Assembly (NCBI GenBank): GCA_937951345.1
Contig: CALFCF010000063.1
Coordinates: 1-64,000 of the forward strand
Direction: 5' to 3'
Length of the DNA: 64,000 nt
Source of the DNA: an uncultured Granulosicoccaceae bacterium
GTDB lineage: Bacteria > Pseudomonadota > Gammaproteobacteria > Granulosicoccales > Granulosicoccaceae
Both the position numbers and the translations under genes were made by a program. Under the pieces are notes generated by a model. It saw only the letters and a list, made by a program, of their open reading frames with translations, was not told the DNA's origin and did not search any database. Below are positions 1 through 8,598 of the stretch, piece after piece (the first letter of the stretch is position 1; each line of letters begins with the position of its first letter).

Positions 1-6
1 TTCGTT

Positions 7-255
7 CTAGCCTGCTCTATTCATGAAGGATTCGCCACCAGAGTCTGGCTACCTAAGCAGGTCGCACGATTGAGCGAAATTCGTAGAAATCTACGGGTTG
101 AGCTCAATCGGGTGAGCTGCGACGGCAGACGGGAACTGGGGTTGAATAGAAAACAGTGTGCGAATACCCGCAGCGATGCTAAAACTGCTTTTCTAACTAC
201 AAATTGCTTAGTTTTCATTGTCACTGTTTTCGCCTTCGTGAATAGAGCAGGCTAG
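7..255. repeat. MITE-like repeat, copy 1 (uninterrupted)
   Basis: A 249-bp element whose ends are imperfect inverted repeats: the left end begins CTAGCCTGCTCTATTCA and the right end reads as its complement (21 of 22 positions match). The outermost CTAG at both ends may be a duplicated target. A second copy lies at 29726-30118 with about 90% identity by eye. It carries no credible gene; short ORFs in it are by-products of the repeat. It behaves like a non-autonomous miniature transposable element, and no transposase is present in the window. The family is not identified. Confidence 0.8.
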
Positions 256-439
256 TATGGGATGAAAATATTGCTGTATATATAGCCAGCTAAACATGCC
301 GGGCTCTGCGAATATAGGCCTTTGGCTGGTAGTCGCTTGCAATAGAGGATTCAATCAGTACTATTGAAGTATGCACTAGCACGGATGCGCTAGAGAATGT
401 GCTTGTCTGGTCTCTACTAGATATCAGCCTGGCATTTGC

Positions 440-464
440 CCGGTTTGTACCGGTTTTTATTTTT
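440..464 (+). terminator. Candidate Rho-independent terminator
   Basis: A short 5-bp stem, CCGGT-TTGT-ACCGG, is followed by a T-rich tract (TTTTTATTTTT). It would end plus-strand transcription coming from left of the window, ahead of the pseudopilin gene. The stem is short, so the call is moderate. Confidence 0.45.
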
Positions 465-729
465 AACGCATTAAAAAATACGAATTTACAGATCACGGAC
501 GATGATTATGTTGATAGCATTTAACTCAAAATGGATTTTTCAATCTACACCAGCAACGAAAAAACTATTCGCGAAAGATTCAGTAACAGATTCGACAACA
601 GATTCGGTAAAGAAAACGGCGAGAAGCTCAGCAAAAGACACGCTAACAAACACTGCAAGCGATCGCATTACCGACTCGTTAACGGTATCAGTATCAAATT
701 TTGCGGCACAAGCCTGGACACTTAAACGT

Positions 730-1404
730 ATGCGCCCTAACACTTTCAAATCTCCCGGAACCGGCCAGCGCGGTTTTACATTGATTGAGATTGCCATTGT
801 GCTAGTGGTGGTCGCATTGATTCTTACCGGAATGCTAAAGGGGCAGTCATTGATAGATAGTGCCCGTGTTCGGTCAATGGCAACCGAGGTCTCAGGAATA
901 CGTGCTGCGTGGTACTCATTTCAGGATCGTTATCGTTCGTTACCGGGTGATTTTCCCAATGCACGCAGTCAGATCGACAATGCCACTATTCCCGGCAACG
1001 GCAACGGCAAAATTGATGACAGTAGTGAGCGTGCAGGTGTATGGCAGCAGCTCGCAATGGCCGGGCTAATTAATGGTAATTTTGACGGACACCAAAGTTC
1101 AGCCGGTACCGCACAGGATGTTAATTGTGCAGCATCAACCTGTCCCCGGAATCCGTTTAACGGGTTTTACAAGATTAGCTACGGTTCGCAGGCCCAGAAC
1201 GCTTCCGGCCCTGCCAATGAGATTTTCACTGGCGATGGCATACCCGTGTATATACTTGCGCAATTAGACAACAAGCTTGACGATGGGCGTGCTGATTCGG
1301 GTAGTTTTCGAGTTCACCGTGATTACAGCAACAGTTGTGTTAGCAATGGCCAATGGGACATTGGTCGTGGTCACGCTAACTGTGCCGCCGTGTTGCGTGA
1401 GTAA
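730..1404 (+). CDS. Type IV pilin/pseudopilin-like protein
   Basis: Contains a prepilin peptidase site and N-terminal methylation segment (G|FTLIEIAIVLVVVALILTG) in which F and E occupy the +1 and +5 positions, followed by the hydrophobic helix that anchors pilins before assembly. The body has a Gly/Asn-rich stretch (PGNGNGKIDD) and Cys pairs that could form disulfides. I chose ATG 730 because it gives a normal 15-residue leader. The frame is open upstream to 502, which would add 76 Ser/Thr/Asp/Lys-rich residues. It stands alone and converges on queE; the pil assembly genes are 40 kb away. It may be a minor pilin or a secretion pseudopilin, but the substrate system is unknown. Confidence 0.8.
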   Translation: MRPNTFKSPGTGQRGFTLIEIAIVLVVVALILTGMLKGQSLIDSARVRSMATEVSGIRAAWYSFQDRYRSLPGDFPNARSQIDNATIPGNGNGKIDDSSERAGVWQQLAMAGLINGNFDGHQSSAGTAQDVNCAASTCPRNPFNGFYKISYGSQAQNASGPANEIFTGDGIPVYILAQLDNKLDDGRADSGSFRVHRDYSNSCVSNGQWDIGRGHANCAAVLRE

Positions 1405-1460
1405 TGTCGCGTAAGAATGTTGCCTGAGTTGCGGCTGCTGAGCGGCTGGTGCTGCTGTTT

Positions 1461-2126
1461 TCAGGGTATCGCCAAAATTTTATGACTTTGAATCGAGAGG
1501 TGCCAGGCCGGGTGTTGCTTGACGTATTCGATAGCAGCGTCAGTTGATTTTCTGTTGAGATTGGCCACGTCGGTATTCGATTGACCTGGTGAAAACGAAT
1601 TATCGATTGGGGAAAGTAACCGGTATCTGGCGGATACAAATGAATAGTCAGCCGGATCGAGGTTCGCTTGCGGGTATACGATTTTCAGTTCATCGCAGGT
1701 AGTCACGATTAAATCGGTGCCCGCTTTAGGACTGATACAAACCCAGTCAAGCGATACAGGTAGTGGCACTGTACCGTTTGATTCGATCGCAACAAAAAAC
1801 CCCTGCTGATGCAATGCCTCCACCAGGCTATCGTCTACCTGTAATCCGGGTTCGCCGCCGGTAAGTACCACAAACTTGTTTTCGCTGGTTGGCCAGAGTG
1901 CATCAATAGCGTTGGCAAGCGCGGTGGAATCCTTGAATTTGCCCCCGTTAACGCCATCGGTACCGACAAATTCCGTATCGCAGAATCGACAGATTGCGGT
2001 TTGCCGGTCAGATTCTTTACCACTCCATAAGTTACAGCCGCTGAATCGACAAAACACGGCAGGGCGTCCGGCCTGCTTGCCCTCACCTTGCAGGGTGTAG
2101 AAGATTTCTTTGACTGTATAGGTCAT
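1461..2126 (-). CDS. queE: 7-carboxy-7-deazaguanine synthase QueE
   Basis: Radical SAM enzyme that converts 6-carboxytetrahydropterin to 7-carboxy-7-deazaguanine, the third step of preQ0/queuosine synthesis. The N-terminus has the QueE signature YTLQGEG, then a cluster-binding region in which the cysteines are spread (CRFSGCNLW and then CRFCD), as in the QueE subfamily with an extended CX14CX2C loop. The glycine-rich SAM motif TGGEPGLQ follows, and GTVPLP and ISPKAG match the family. At 221 residues it has normal length. Its ATG overlaps the queD stop by 4 bases (ATGA), indicating translational coupling. It is the last gene of queC-queD-queE and converges on the pseudopilin gene. Confidence 0.95.
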   Translation of the reverse strand: MTYTVKEIFYTLQGEGKQAGRPAVFCRFSGCNLWSGKESDRQTAICRFCDTEFVGTDGVNGGKFKDSTALANAIDALWPTSENKFVVLTGGEPGLQVDDSLVEALHQQGFFVAIESNGTVPLPVSLDWVCISPKAGTDLIVTTCDELKIVYPQANLDPADYSFVSARYRLLSPIDNSFSPGQSNTDVANLNRKSTDAAIEYVKQHPAWHLSIQSHKILAIP

Positions 2127-3256
2127 CTTGTAAATTTAACTACAATCCCCTGGCCGGGGTTGTGATCCACATCGAGTTTGCACAATGGAATTCCAGTTTC
2201 CCGAAGCGCGGTTGCCAGATAGTTTGCCAGCGCTGTGTTGTCGGACAAGCCGAGTGTTTCGCTTATATTGTAGTGATCAAGTTGGTTCGCCACTTTCTGA
2301 AATACATTTTTAATGTCGGCGAAATCCATCGTCCAGCCGTACAGTGGATCAAGTTCGCACTCGATATGTGCACGCACGTGGTAGGTATGGCCGAACAATG
2401 TATCTGTTGTGCCTTTGGCGCTATTGCTGGTTTTTTTACCCAGTGCGCAGTCTATCGAAAAGTCTTTCCATGCCGTATGTATGTTGCCCGTGAAGCTACA
2501 TCCGGCAGTGGGTGTTTCCAGAACCTCCACTCGGGAGATATCCCAACCACTGGTGTTTGTTTGATGCCAAATCCAGCTGGCGAGGTTTTCACTGGTTGGG
2601 TTTTCAAGCCCTGCTATGTCATTGAGGCATTTGTAATTTACTCTTGCCTTTATCGGTTGCCACGCGTTGTCGAGCAGATTCGGGTGATTGGCGATATTGT
2701 CAAAATTTAGCGGTGTGAAAATATTGGCGTAAAAACTGTGACCGTGCATGCGACCACATTTATGGCCATCCGGAACGTTAGGCAATTGATGTGCTGCCTC
2801 GAATTGAAACGTTTGCCATGCTGACAGACTCTCGGTGTTGCGGTACACCCCTCGATCAGGCGCACTTGTTAAGTGAACAGACTGAACGTCAAGGTGGCTG
2901 AGCGCATCAAAAATGTAGTTGGCTATATTCGCGTCACTTGGATGATCGATAAAGTCGTTCAGTAACGTATGGTCGAGTCGTGATTGCAATTCAGCGATAG
3001 CATCAATTCTTTCCGGGTAATTCAGTACATTTTGTTGTAGCTCCGTTGTATTTTCTAACGCCGATCCCAATAAAACGGTTGCAACAAAAGTGTGTCCATG
3101 CAAGTTGGGGTGCGTGCTTTGATCGCGCTTGCTGATAGTGTCAGTGGTATTAATGGTCGTGCTATTTGCTGCCAGAGAACGTGCAGCGTTCAGTCGAAAA
3201 GTCGCACGGCGCGCGCAGGTTGAATCGCTCCGGTTCACGTTTGGGTACCGGACCAT
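2123..3256 (-). CDS. queD: Three-module 6-carboxytetrahydropterin synthase (QueD-like fusion)
   Basis: Canonical QueD has about 120 residues; this chain has 377 and shows three successive tetrahydropterin-synthase-like modules. Module 1 (about 18-137) keeps HGH (53-55) and LDHTLLND but has Arg in place of the first zinc His. Module 2 (about 148-260) is the most complete: FEAAH with His156, catalytic-type Cys167, HGH 171-173 and PTSEN. Module 3 (about 264-377) keeps GHTYHVRA and the pterin-pocket motif YGWTMDFADIK but lacks the first His and the Cys. QueD makes 6-carboxytetrahydropterin from dihydroneopterin triphosphate. The start overlaps queC by 22 bases; no other ATG precedes module 1. Confidence 0.85.
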   Translation of the reverse strand: MVRYPNVNRSDSTCARRATFRLNAARSLAANSTTINTTDTISKRDQSTHPNLHGHTFVATVLLGSALENTTELQQNVLNYPERIDAIAELQSRLDHTLLNDFIDHPSDANIANYIFDALSHLDVQSVHLTSAPDRGVYRNTESLSAWQTFQFEAAHQLPNVPDGHKCGRMHGHSFYANIFTPLNFDNIANHPNLLDNAWQPIKARVNYKCLNDIAGLENPTSENLASWIWHQTNTSGWDISRVEVLETPTAGCSFTGNIHTAWKDFSIDCALGKKTSNSAKGTTDTLFGHTYHVRAHIECELDPLYGWTMDFADIKNVFQKVANQLDHYNISETLGLSDNTALANYLATALRETGIPLCKLDVDHNPGQGIVVKFTR

Positions 3257-3933
3257 TGCTCAAAACCGTGTTTCCTCAGCAAACATGCCGGACATGTGGC
3301 GCAACCATATCCCCATGGGTGTAACTCAGTACGTTCACCGGTATAGCAGGTATGCGACTCAGTAATGATAAGTTCGACAAGTTCTTCTTTGCCAAGCTCT
3401 TCGGCCATTTGCCAGGTCGCAGCTTTGTCTTTCCACATTAAAGGTGTGTGCAAGGTAATTTCACTATCCATACACAATGTCAAAGCGCTGGAGAGGCTCT
3501 GTAGAGCATCGTTTCGACAATCCGGATAGCCTGAGTAGTCTGTTTCGCACATCCCGCCAACGAGATTGTTGACACCCAGACGGTATGCGCAACTTGCCGC
3601 TGCGGTAAGAAAAAAGACATTGCGCCCTGGCACGAAGGTATTCGGTAAGCCGGATTCATTGATACGAATCTGCATCTCGCTGGTCATGGCCGTTTCACCG
3701 AGTGTCGCGATAAATGACATATCGATAACACTATCTGTGTCGAGCTTATTGCGCCAGCTATCATCTACAGATTCGATGTTGTCAAGAATATGTTTCCGGC
3801 ATTCAAGTTCAACGGCGTGGCGCTGACCGTAGTCGAATCCGATTGTATGGACGGTATCAAACGCGTTCAACGCCCAGGCGAGACAGACGGTCGAGTCCTG
3901 TCCGCCCGAGAATAGGACCAGAGCACTTTTCAT
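3235..3933 (-). CDS. queC: 7-cyano-7-deazaguanine synthase QueC
   Basis: ATP-dependent enzyme that turns 7-carboxy-7-deazaguanine into preQ0 in queuosine synthesis. The N-terminus is the PP-loop pyrophosphatase motif LVLFSGGQDSTVCLAWAL, followed by FDYGQRH. The C-terminus has the zinc-binding cysteines in CYTGE and GCATCPACLLR. The 232-residue length is standard. It heads the queC-queD-queE operon and overlaps queD. Its 365-base leader contains the structured RNA described at 4058-4245, so that RNA could either be independent or act in cis on this operon. Confidence 0.96.
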   Translation of the reverse strand: MKSALVLFSGGQDSTVCLAWALNAFDTVHTIGFDYGQRHAVELECRKHILDNIESVDDSWRNKLDTDSVIDMSFIATLGETAMTSEMQIRINESGLPNTFVPGRNVFFLTAAASCAYRLGVNNLVGGMCETDYSGYPDCRNDALQSLSSALTLCMDSEITLHTPLMWKDKAATWQMAEELGKEELVELIITESHTCYTGERTELHPWGYGCATCPACLLRKHGFEQWSGTQT

Positions 3934-4057
3934 TGATCAGGTAGAGTTGTAATGAAACTGATGAGGAGGGCAGAATATCGGTATTCGCCGATGATTGCAC
4001 CACAGAATGTGCCTCACAACTGTGGAATTATTAGTTGGTTTTGAAGATCGTGGAAAG

Positions 4058-4245
4058 CTGCCCCGGCCATCCCGGGCCGGGGCAGGCACCTTCCTGGTGC
4101 TTCAATAACCGGTGGCCCGCTTGATACTGATTCACAATATCCCTTGCTTGTCAGCATCCCACCGGTTGTTGAAGTGGAGTTCCCTCTCCACGCATTCAGT
4201 ATCGCTAAACCGGGGACTGATCAGTATCAGAACTTTCTGAGATTA
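4058..4245 (-). ncRNA. Candidate structured RNA with GGA-loop hairpins (CsrA-sponge-like)
   Basis: Read on the minus strand, the region folds into four well-supported hairpins. H1 (4174-4191) has a 6-bp stem and loop AGGGAA. H2 (4100-4174) is long: a 16-bp-class stem with one mismatch closes an 8-bp inner stem (4123-4130 with 4151-4158) and an apical loop GCAAGGGAUA. H3 (4086-4100) has loop AGGAA. H4 (4060-4083) is a 9-bp GC stem with loop CGGGAU, followed by CUUU, and is terminator-like. H1 and H2 share one base and could not both be fully closed at 4174. Six GGA triplets occur, four in apical loops, the arrangement found in CsrB/RsmY/RsmZ RNAs that titrate CsrA. A possible -10 (TATGCT) lies just upstream at 4247-4252. 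It sits between ntrC and queC, so a cis-acting queC leader is the main alternative. Confidence 0.5.
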
Positions 4246-4298
4246 GCATAGGAAAATTCTGATTTTCACATTGCACCCGATCACCTCCGCATCAGGTT

Positions 4299-5795
4299 TT
4301 AAGCCTGAACGTTCAGCTCGCGGATTTTTCGCGTTAACGTGTTGCGTCCCCAACCCAGAAGGCGCGCTGCCTCCTGGCGCCGGTTGCCGGTTTTCTTCAA
4401 TGCGCATTCGATCATGATGCGCTCGAATTCCGGTACAGCCTTGTCCAGCAAGCCGCTTTCGTTGTTTGCCATCATCAAGGTTGCCCAGGATCTGAGGCTT
4501 TGCTGCCAGGCTGCTGCATCGTTTTCATCACCGCTAGCTGAAAAAACGGATGTATCGCCAATGGCATTGTCGCCCACCGTATCAGGCAAATCACCGATTT
4601 CCAGAACGTTACTCGCAGCCATTACTGTCAGCCAGTGGGCGGTGTTCTCGAGCTGTCGTACATTCCCCGGCCAGGCAAGGGTTGATACATAGTCTTCAAA
4701 TTCGGGTGTTGTCTGCTTGCTTGAGACGCCCAGCTCATTTGCTGCCTTTCTGAGAAAATGATGCAGCAGTAGCGGGATATCATCGCGCCGGTCACGCAAC
4801 GGCGGCGCATCGATACGAATCACATTAAGACGATGAAAAAGATCTTCCCTGAAGGTTTTGTTGCGCACCTGTTCCATCAAGTTTTGGTGAGTGGCTGCCA
4901 CTATGCGCACGTCAACCTGCAAGGGGGTTGTTCCGCCCACACGAAAGAATTGCCCATCCGCCAGGACACGCAGTAGCCGTGTCTGTAAATGCGCGGGCAT
5001 GTCACCTATTTCATCCAGAAAAAGTGTCCCTCCGTTCGCTTGCTCGAAACGTCCGAGCCGGCGTGTATCAGCGCCGGTGAACGCCCCTTTTTCATGACCA
5101 AACAGTTCTGATTCGAGAAGGTTGTGTGGGATGGCTGCCATATTCAGAGCTACAAACGGGAAATTTGCACGTGGACTGTGCCGATGCAGAGCTTGCGCAA
5201 TCAATTCCTTACCTGTGCCGGATTCACCGTGAATAAGCACTGTTATTTTCGAACGTGACAAACGCCCGATGGACCTGAATACATCCTGCATTGCCGGCGC
5301 ATCACCTATTAGCTCAGTATGGGTTGCCGGACCGGGTTCATTGGTTAGAATTTTTGCTGGCTGTATGCCAATCTGGCGTACGGCGCCTGTGACCAGGTTC
5401 TGTGGTCGCGTTTGTTCATTCGGACGGGATGCGATCGCTCTGCGGGTTTGTTCGATAATGCTGTAAACATCGAATGGTTTGGGTATGTACTCGAACGCGC
5501 CTTTCTCGAAACTGTTTACCGTGGTTTCAAGGTCAGAGTGCGCGGTCATGATCAGCACAGGTACCTGTGGATGCGTACGTTGCATAACAGACAAAAAGCT
5601 CAAGCCGTCTGATCCCGGCATGCGCACATCACTGATTACCGCATCAGGCGGCAAAGCGTTTGCACGAACGACTTCGAGCGCTTCATCCGCATTTTCGAAT
5701 GTTGTGACATCCATGTCCGCATTACGCAGGGCTTTTTCAAGTACCCAGCGTATCGATTCATCATCATCGATTACCCAGATATTTTCACTAGCCAT
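4299..5795 (-). CDS. ntrC: Nitrogen regulation response regulator NtrC
   Basis: Sigma-54-dependent activator of nitrogen-assimilation genes. Domains in order: receiver (about 5-120) with phospho-acceptor Asp56 in ISDVRMPG; AAA+ domain (about 160-395) with Walker A GESGTGKE at 190-196 and the sigma-54 contact loop GAFTGA at 237-242; and a C-terminal Fis-type helix-turn-helix containing RRQEAARLLGWGRNTLTRKI. At 498 residues it has normal length. It lies 24 bases behind ntrB in the same operon. Two NtrC-like boxes upstream of ntrB (7064-7110) suggest autoregulation. Confidence 0.97.
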   Translation of the reverse strand: MASENIWVIDDDESIRWVLEKALRNADMDVTTFENADEALEVVRANALPPDAVISDVRMPGSDGLSFLSVMQRTHPQVPVLIMTAHSDLETTVNSFEKGAFEYIPKPFDVYSIIEQTRRAIASRPNEQTRPQNLVTGAVRQIGIQPAKILTNEPGPATHTELIGDAPAMQDVFRSIGRLSRSKITVLIHGESGTGKELIAQALHRHSPRANFPFVALNMAAIPHNLLESELFGHEKGAFTGADTRRLGRFEQANGGTLFLDEIGDMPAHLQTRLLRVLADGQFFRVGGTTPLQVDVRIVAATHQNLMEQVRNKTFREDLFHRLNVIRIDAPPLRDRRDDIPLLLHHFLRKAANELGVSSKQTTPEFEDYVSTLAWPGNVRQLENTAHWLTVMAASNVLEIGDLPDTVGDNAIGDTSVFSASGDENDAAAWQQSLRSWATLMMANNESGLLDKAVPEFERIMIECALKKTGNRRQEAARLLGWGRNTLTRKIRELNVQA

Positions 5796-5819
5796 GATTA
5801 ACTATTCCCATAGGTTTGG

Positions 5820-6923
5820 TCACTTCAAAAGATGACCGGTGCTATCCGGTGTATTGGCTTCGAGTGGCAGAATGATAGAAAACACGGTCTGTTCGGGCTG
5901 GCTCTCACATTCGATCAGGCCACCTAGTTGATGCATCGTGGTCTGTGCAATAGATAACCCCAGACCGGTGCCTAATGCGCTGCCGGAAACCAGCGGTAAA
6001 AATATCTGTTCGCGTAATTCATCAGATATACCAGTGCCGTCGTCGCTGATATCAACACGTATGGCCAATGGATGCCGGGTTGCGCCAATAGTGAAATTAC
6101 TTACTATGCGTGACTTGAAAACGATGGTGCCGTCATCACCAATCGCATTAAGAGCATTTCTGGCAATATTGAGAAAGACCTGTACCAGGCGATCGTGATC
6201 AGAAACCAGCTCCGGGATGCTCGGGTCATAGTCGATGTTCAGCCTGATCCCGTTGGACGCTTCAACACTGACAATCTTTCTGACATGTTCAAGTACCTCA
6301 TGAATGTTCAGTCTTCGCATGTCGAGCCGGTTCCCCGGACCCAACATGCCATCGATCAGCTGCCTCAGTCGGTCTGATTCGCGAATAATTATTCGTGTGT
6401 ACTCGTGTAGAGAAGCATCCTGTAGCTCGTTCTCGAGCAACTGTGCAGCTCCGCGAATACCACCGAGCGGGTTTTTTATTTCGTGTGCGAGGCCGCGCAT
6501 CAAGGAGCTGGTTTGCTGTTGTTGCATAAGTAACGAGCCTTCACGTGCTATACGCATCGGTCGGTTCAACGCATTCAATTCCAGTAGCAGACCGGCGGAA
6601 GCACGATTTGATGTCCACGATGAAATGGTGCAGTCGACCAACAAAGGTGAGCTGCCGGTTGGGGCGAGATTGACCTCGCGGTCACTGAAGGGCTGTCCGG
6701 AGTGCAGCGTCTCGTGCATACGCGACAGCAAACTATCCGGCAGCTCGAGCAGATCAAGCAGATTCTGTCCGTGCGCCTTCACGGCACTCACCTGCAGAAT
6801 CGATTCACCAGCGGCGTTAATGGTGATCACATCCAGCGCACGGTCGACGCAAATAATACCCACCGACAAACTGTCTACAAGCTCGTTGTACACAGATTCA
6901 GATGGCATGGTGACAGGGGGCAT
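5820..6923 (-). CDS. ntrB: Nitrogen regulation sensor histidine kinase NtrB
   Basis: Cytoplasmic kinase/phosphatase that controls NtrC phosphorylation in response to PII. It has an N-terminal PAS domain (about 10-110), the H-box GLAHEIKNPLGGIRGAAQLL with phosphorylated His147, and the ATPase N, G1 and G2 boxes (NIARNALNAIGD, DDGTGI, GTGLGLSI). No transmembrane segment is visible, as expected for NtrB. ATG 6923 is used; an in-frame ATG at 6908 is an alternative. Its neighbour ntrC confirms the identity. Neither glnA nor glnK is in the window. Confidence 0.96.
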   Translation of the reverse strand: MPPVTMPSESVYNELVDSLSVGIICVDRALDVITINAAGESILQVSAVKAHGQNLLDLLELPDSLLSRMHETLHSGQPFSDREVNLAPTGSSPLLVDCTISSWTSNRASAGLLLELNALNRPMRIAREGSLLMQQQQTSSLMRGLAHEIKNPLGGIRGAAQLLENELQDASLHEYTRIIIRESDRLRQLIDGMLGPGNRLDMRRLNIHEVLEHVRKIVSVEASNGIRLNIDYDPSIPELVSDHDRLVQVFLNIARNALNAIGDDGTIVFKSRIVSNFTIGATRHPLAIRVDISDDGTGISDELREQIFLPLVSGSALGTGLGLSIAQTTMHQLGGLIECESQPEQTVFSIILPLEANTPDSTGHLLK

Positions 6924-7063
6924 ACCCTACATCAGCAATATCAAAGCCGTTGGCGAAGGTTAATTGAGATAAAAAATTGATCAAAAATATCCAGTAAAAA
7001 CAATGAGTTATAAGTTTAGTGATGCGAGCGAGCTGAAATGATGATGACTGTTGCACAACATTT

Positions 7064-7080
7064 TGCACCAATATAAAGCA
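7064..7080. promoter_or_regulatory. NtrC-like binding site 1
   Basis: TGCACCAATATAAAGCA matches the 17-bp NtrC palindrome TGCACCA-N3-TGGTGCA at 11 of 14 defined positions. It lies about 140 bases upstream of the ntrB start and 30 bp (near three helical turns) from a second, better site. Confidence 0.5.
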
Positions 7081-7093
7081 AGAAATTTTTATA

Positions 7094-7110
7094 TGCACCA
7101 TTATGATGCG
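7094..7110. promoter_or_regulatory. NtrC-like binding site 2
   Basis: TGCACCATTATGATGCG matches the palindrome TGCACCA-N3-TGGTGCA at 12 of 14 defined positions. Paired same-phase NtrC boxes are the usual enhancer layout of the glnA-ntrBC promoter, so NtrC probably regulates ntrBC here. Confidence 0.6.
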
Positions 7111-7595
7111 TTATTTGTGAGCAAGGTGCATCAAATGGTTTTGCCGGACCGTTGACCGCGGACGCAACATTCGCCCTACAGGGTTTTTTTCGGCGCTTTT
7201 CGCGCTCAAGGATAAAGCGAACACCGGCACCATCCGGATGGTGATGCAGCGGTTCGGATCCCTGCTGTCCTGCGCTCTGCGTTAAGCAGTATTTCCCAGG
7301 TTGCCTTGTCGGCATCACCATTGAGTAACCCCGCATACGCGATCAACGTGGCTCGATCGCCAATGTGACCGAATAGCATTTCCATATCGGTGTTTTTGCC
7401 ATGCAGGTAGCTGACACTGCCCCATACGCAGCAGGAACATTTCGCGTGCCGCCGACCCATCGTGCGGTTACAGGCGACTATCAATATCATCGATTGTGCT
7501 TGTGTTACACCAATGCATTCAGACAGCCTGTTAAACTACAGTTGTACTTGTCAAAATTTCTTATAACGTTTTACTCGGTAACCTTGGAATCCTCT

Positions 7596-8534
7596 GTGCC
7601 TGACGCTCAAACAAATCCGGTAATGACTTTTCAGGGCATGGTCGCGCTGCTTCAGGAATATTGGGCCGGGCAGGGCTGCATTGTGCAACAGCCGTATGAC
7701 ATGGAAGTTGGTGCCGGCACGTTCCATAGTTCAACCTTTTTGCGTGCCATCGGACCCGAACCCTGGGCGGCTTGTCACACACAGGCATCTCGTAGACCTA
7801 CCGACGGTCGTTACGGCGATAACCCGAATCGCTTGCAGCACTATTATCAATTCCAGGTTGCTCTGAAGCCGTCTCCGGAAAATATGCAGGAGCTCTATCT
7901 GGGGTCTCTTAAAGCCCTGGGTTTTGATCTGCTCGAGCACGATGTCCGGTTTGTCGAGGACAACTGGGAGTCACCGACACTGGGTGCCTGGGGGCTGGGC
8001 TGGGAGGTCTGGTTAAACGGCATGGAAGTTACGCAGTACACCTACTTCCAGCAATGTGGTGGCTTGCCCTGTTCGCCTGTGCTCGGTGAGTTGGCGTATG
8101 GAATAGAGCGTCTGGCGATGTATATACAAGGTGTGGAAAGTGTTTACGATCTTGTGTGGGGACATGCAGCTTCGGGCGTCATTCACTATGGTGATGTATT
8201 CCATCAAAACGAAGTGGAACAATCTGCATACAACTTCGAACACGCGAATGTTGACGAACTATTTCATGCCTTTGATGTTGCCGAGAAGGAATGTTTACGA
8301 TTGGTGGAGCTGGCATTGCCTCTGCCCGCTTACGAGCAGGTGTTGCGCGGATCGCACACATTTAATCTGCTCGATGCACGCCATGCCATCTCTGTAACCG
8401 AGCGCCAGCGTTACATTCTGCGCGTTCGCACAATGTCCAGAGCGGTCGCCGAAGCGTATTTGGAATCGCGCGAAAAGCTCGGCTTCCCCTTGCTCGGTGA
8501 CGAATCAGACGAAAAAAAGATACAGGCTGTTTGA
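7596..8534 (+). CDS. glyQ: Glycine--tRNA ligase alpha subunit
   Basis: Catalytic subunit of the alpha2-beta2 bacterial glycyl-tRNA synthetase; it activates glycine with ATP. Family signatures are [50 protein letters not shown] and [21 protein letters not shown] 7596 gives 313 residues; ATG 7623 (304 residues) is very close to the length of E. coli GlyQ (303) and equally possible. The open frame extends upstream to 7401, but the extra residues do not look like protein. It is followed 64 bases later by glyS, forming the usual glyQS operon. Confidence 0.96.
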   Translation: MPDAQTNPVMTFQGMVALLQEYWAGQGCIVQQPYDMEVGAGTFHSSTFLRAIGPEPWAACHTQASRRPTDGRYGDNPNRLQHYYQFQVALKPSPENMQELYLGSLKALGFDLLEHDVRFVEDNWESPTLGAWGLGWEVWLNGMEVTQYTYFQQCGGLPCSPVLGELAYGIERLAMYIQGVESVYDLVWGHAASGVIHYGDVFHQNEVEQSAYNFEHANVDELFHAFDVAEKECLRLVELALPLPAYEQVLRGSHTFNLLDARHAISVTERQRYILRVRTMSRAVAEAYLESREKLGFPLLGDESDEKKIQAV

Positions 8535-8598
8535 GATTGTCGCGACGGTGCGCAAATCGGCTACAGTCCTGCAGCTACTCACATCAGGATAAAGACTT

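Larger units (their letters stand above)
6924..7595. other. Intergenic region between ntrB and glyQ
   Basis: This 672-base divergent region has no gene I can support. Minus-strand ORFs at 7016-7336 and 7206-7490 overlap each other in different frames and resemble nothing recognised. The ntrB-proximal part is AT-rich and carries the NtrC-like boxes. No clear -24/-12 sigma-54 promoter was found on either strand. Confidence 0.5.

Noticed and set aside
2162..2710. 182-residue plus ORF antisense to queD
   Set aside because: The minus-strand frame encodes clear QueD modules; the plus frame is a shadow.
3934..4060. preQ1 riboswitch ahead of queC
   Set aside because: An A-rich sequence ending in CTAA occurs (minus strand near 4030-4043), but there is no nearby stem and loop arrangement of the preQ1-I type, and gene order alone is weak evidence.
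4058..4245. 6S RNA
   Set aside because: The fold is a row of separate hairpins rather than one long rod with a central bubble, and the usual neighbours of 6S RNA are absent.
7016..7490. Minus-strand ORFs in the ntrB-glyQ intergenic region
   Set aside because: They overlap one another in different frames, lack ribosome binding sites and show no domain; I could not link them into a credible frameshifted gene.
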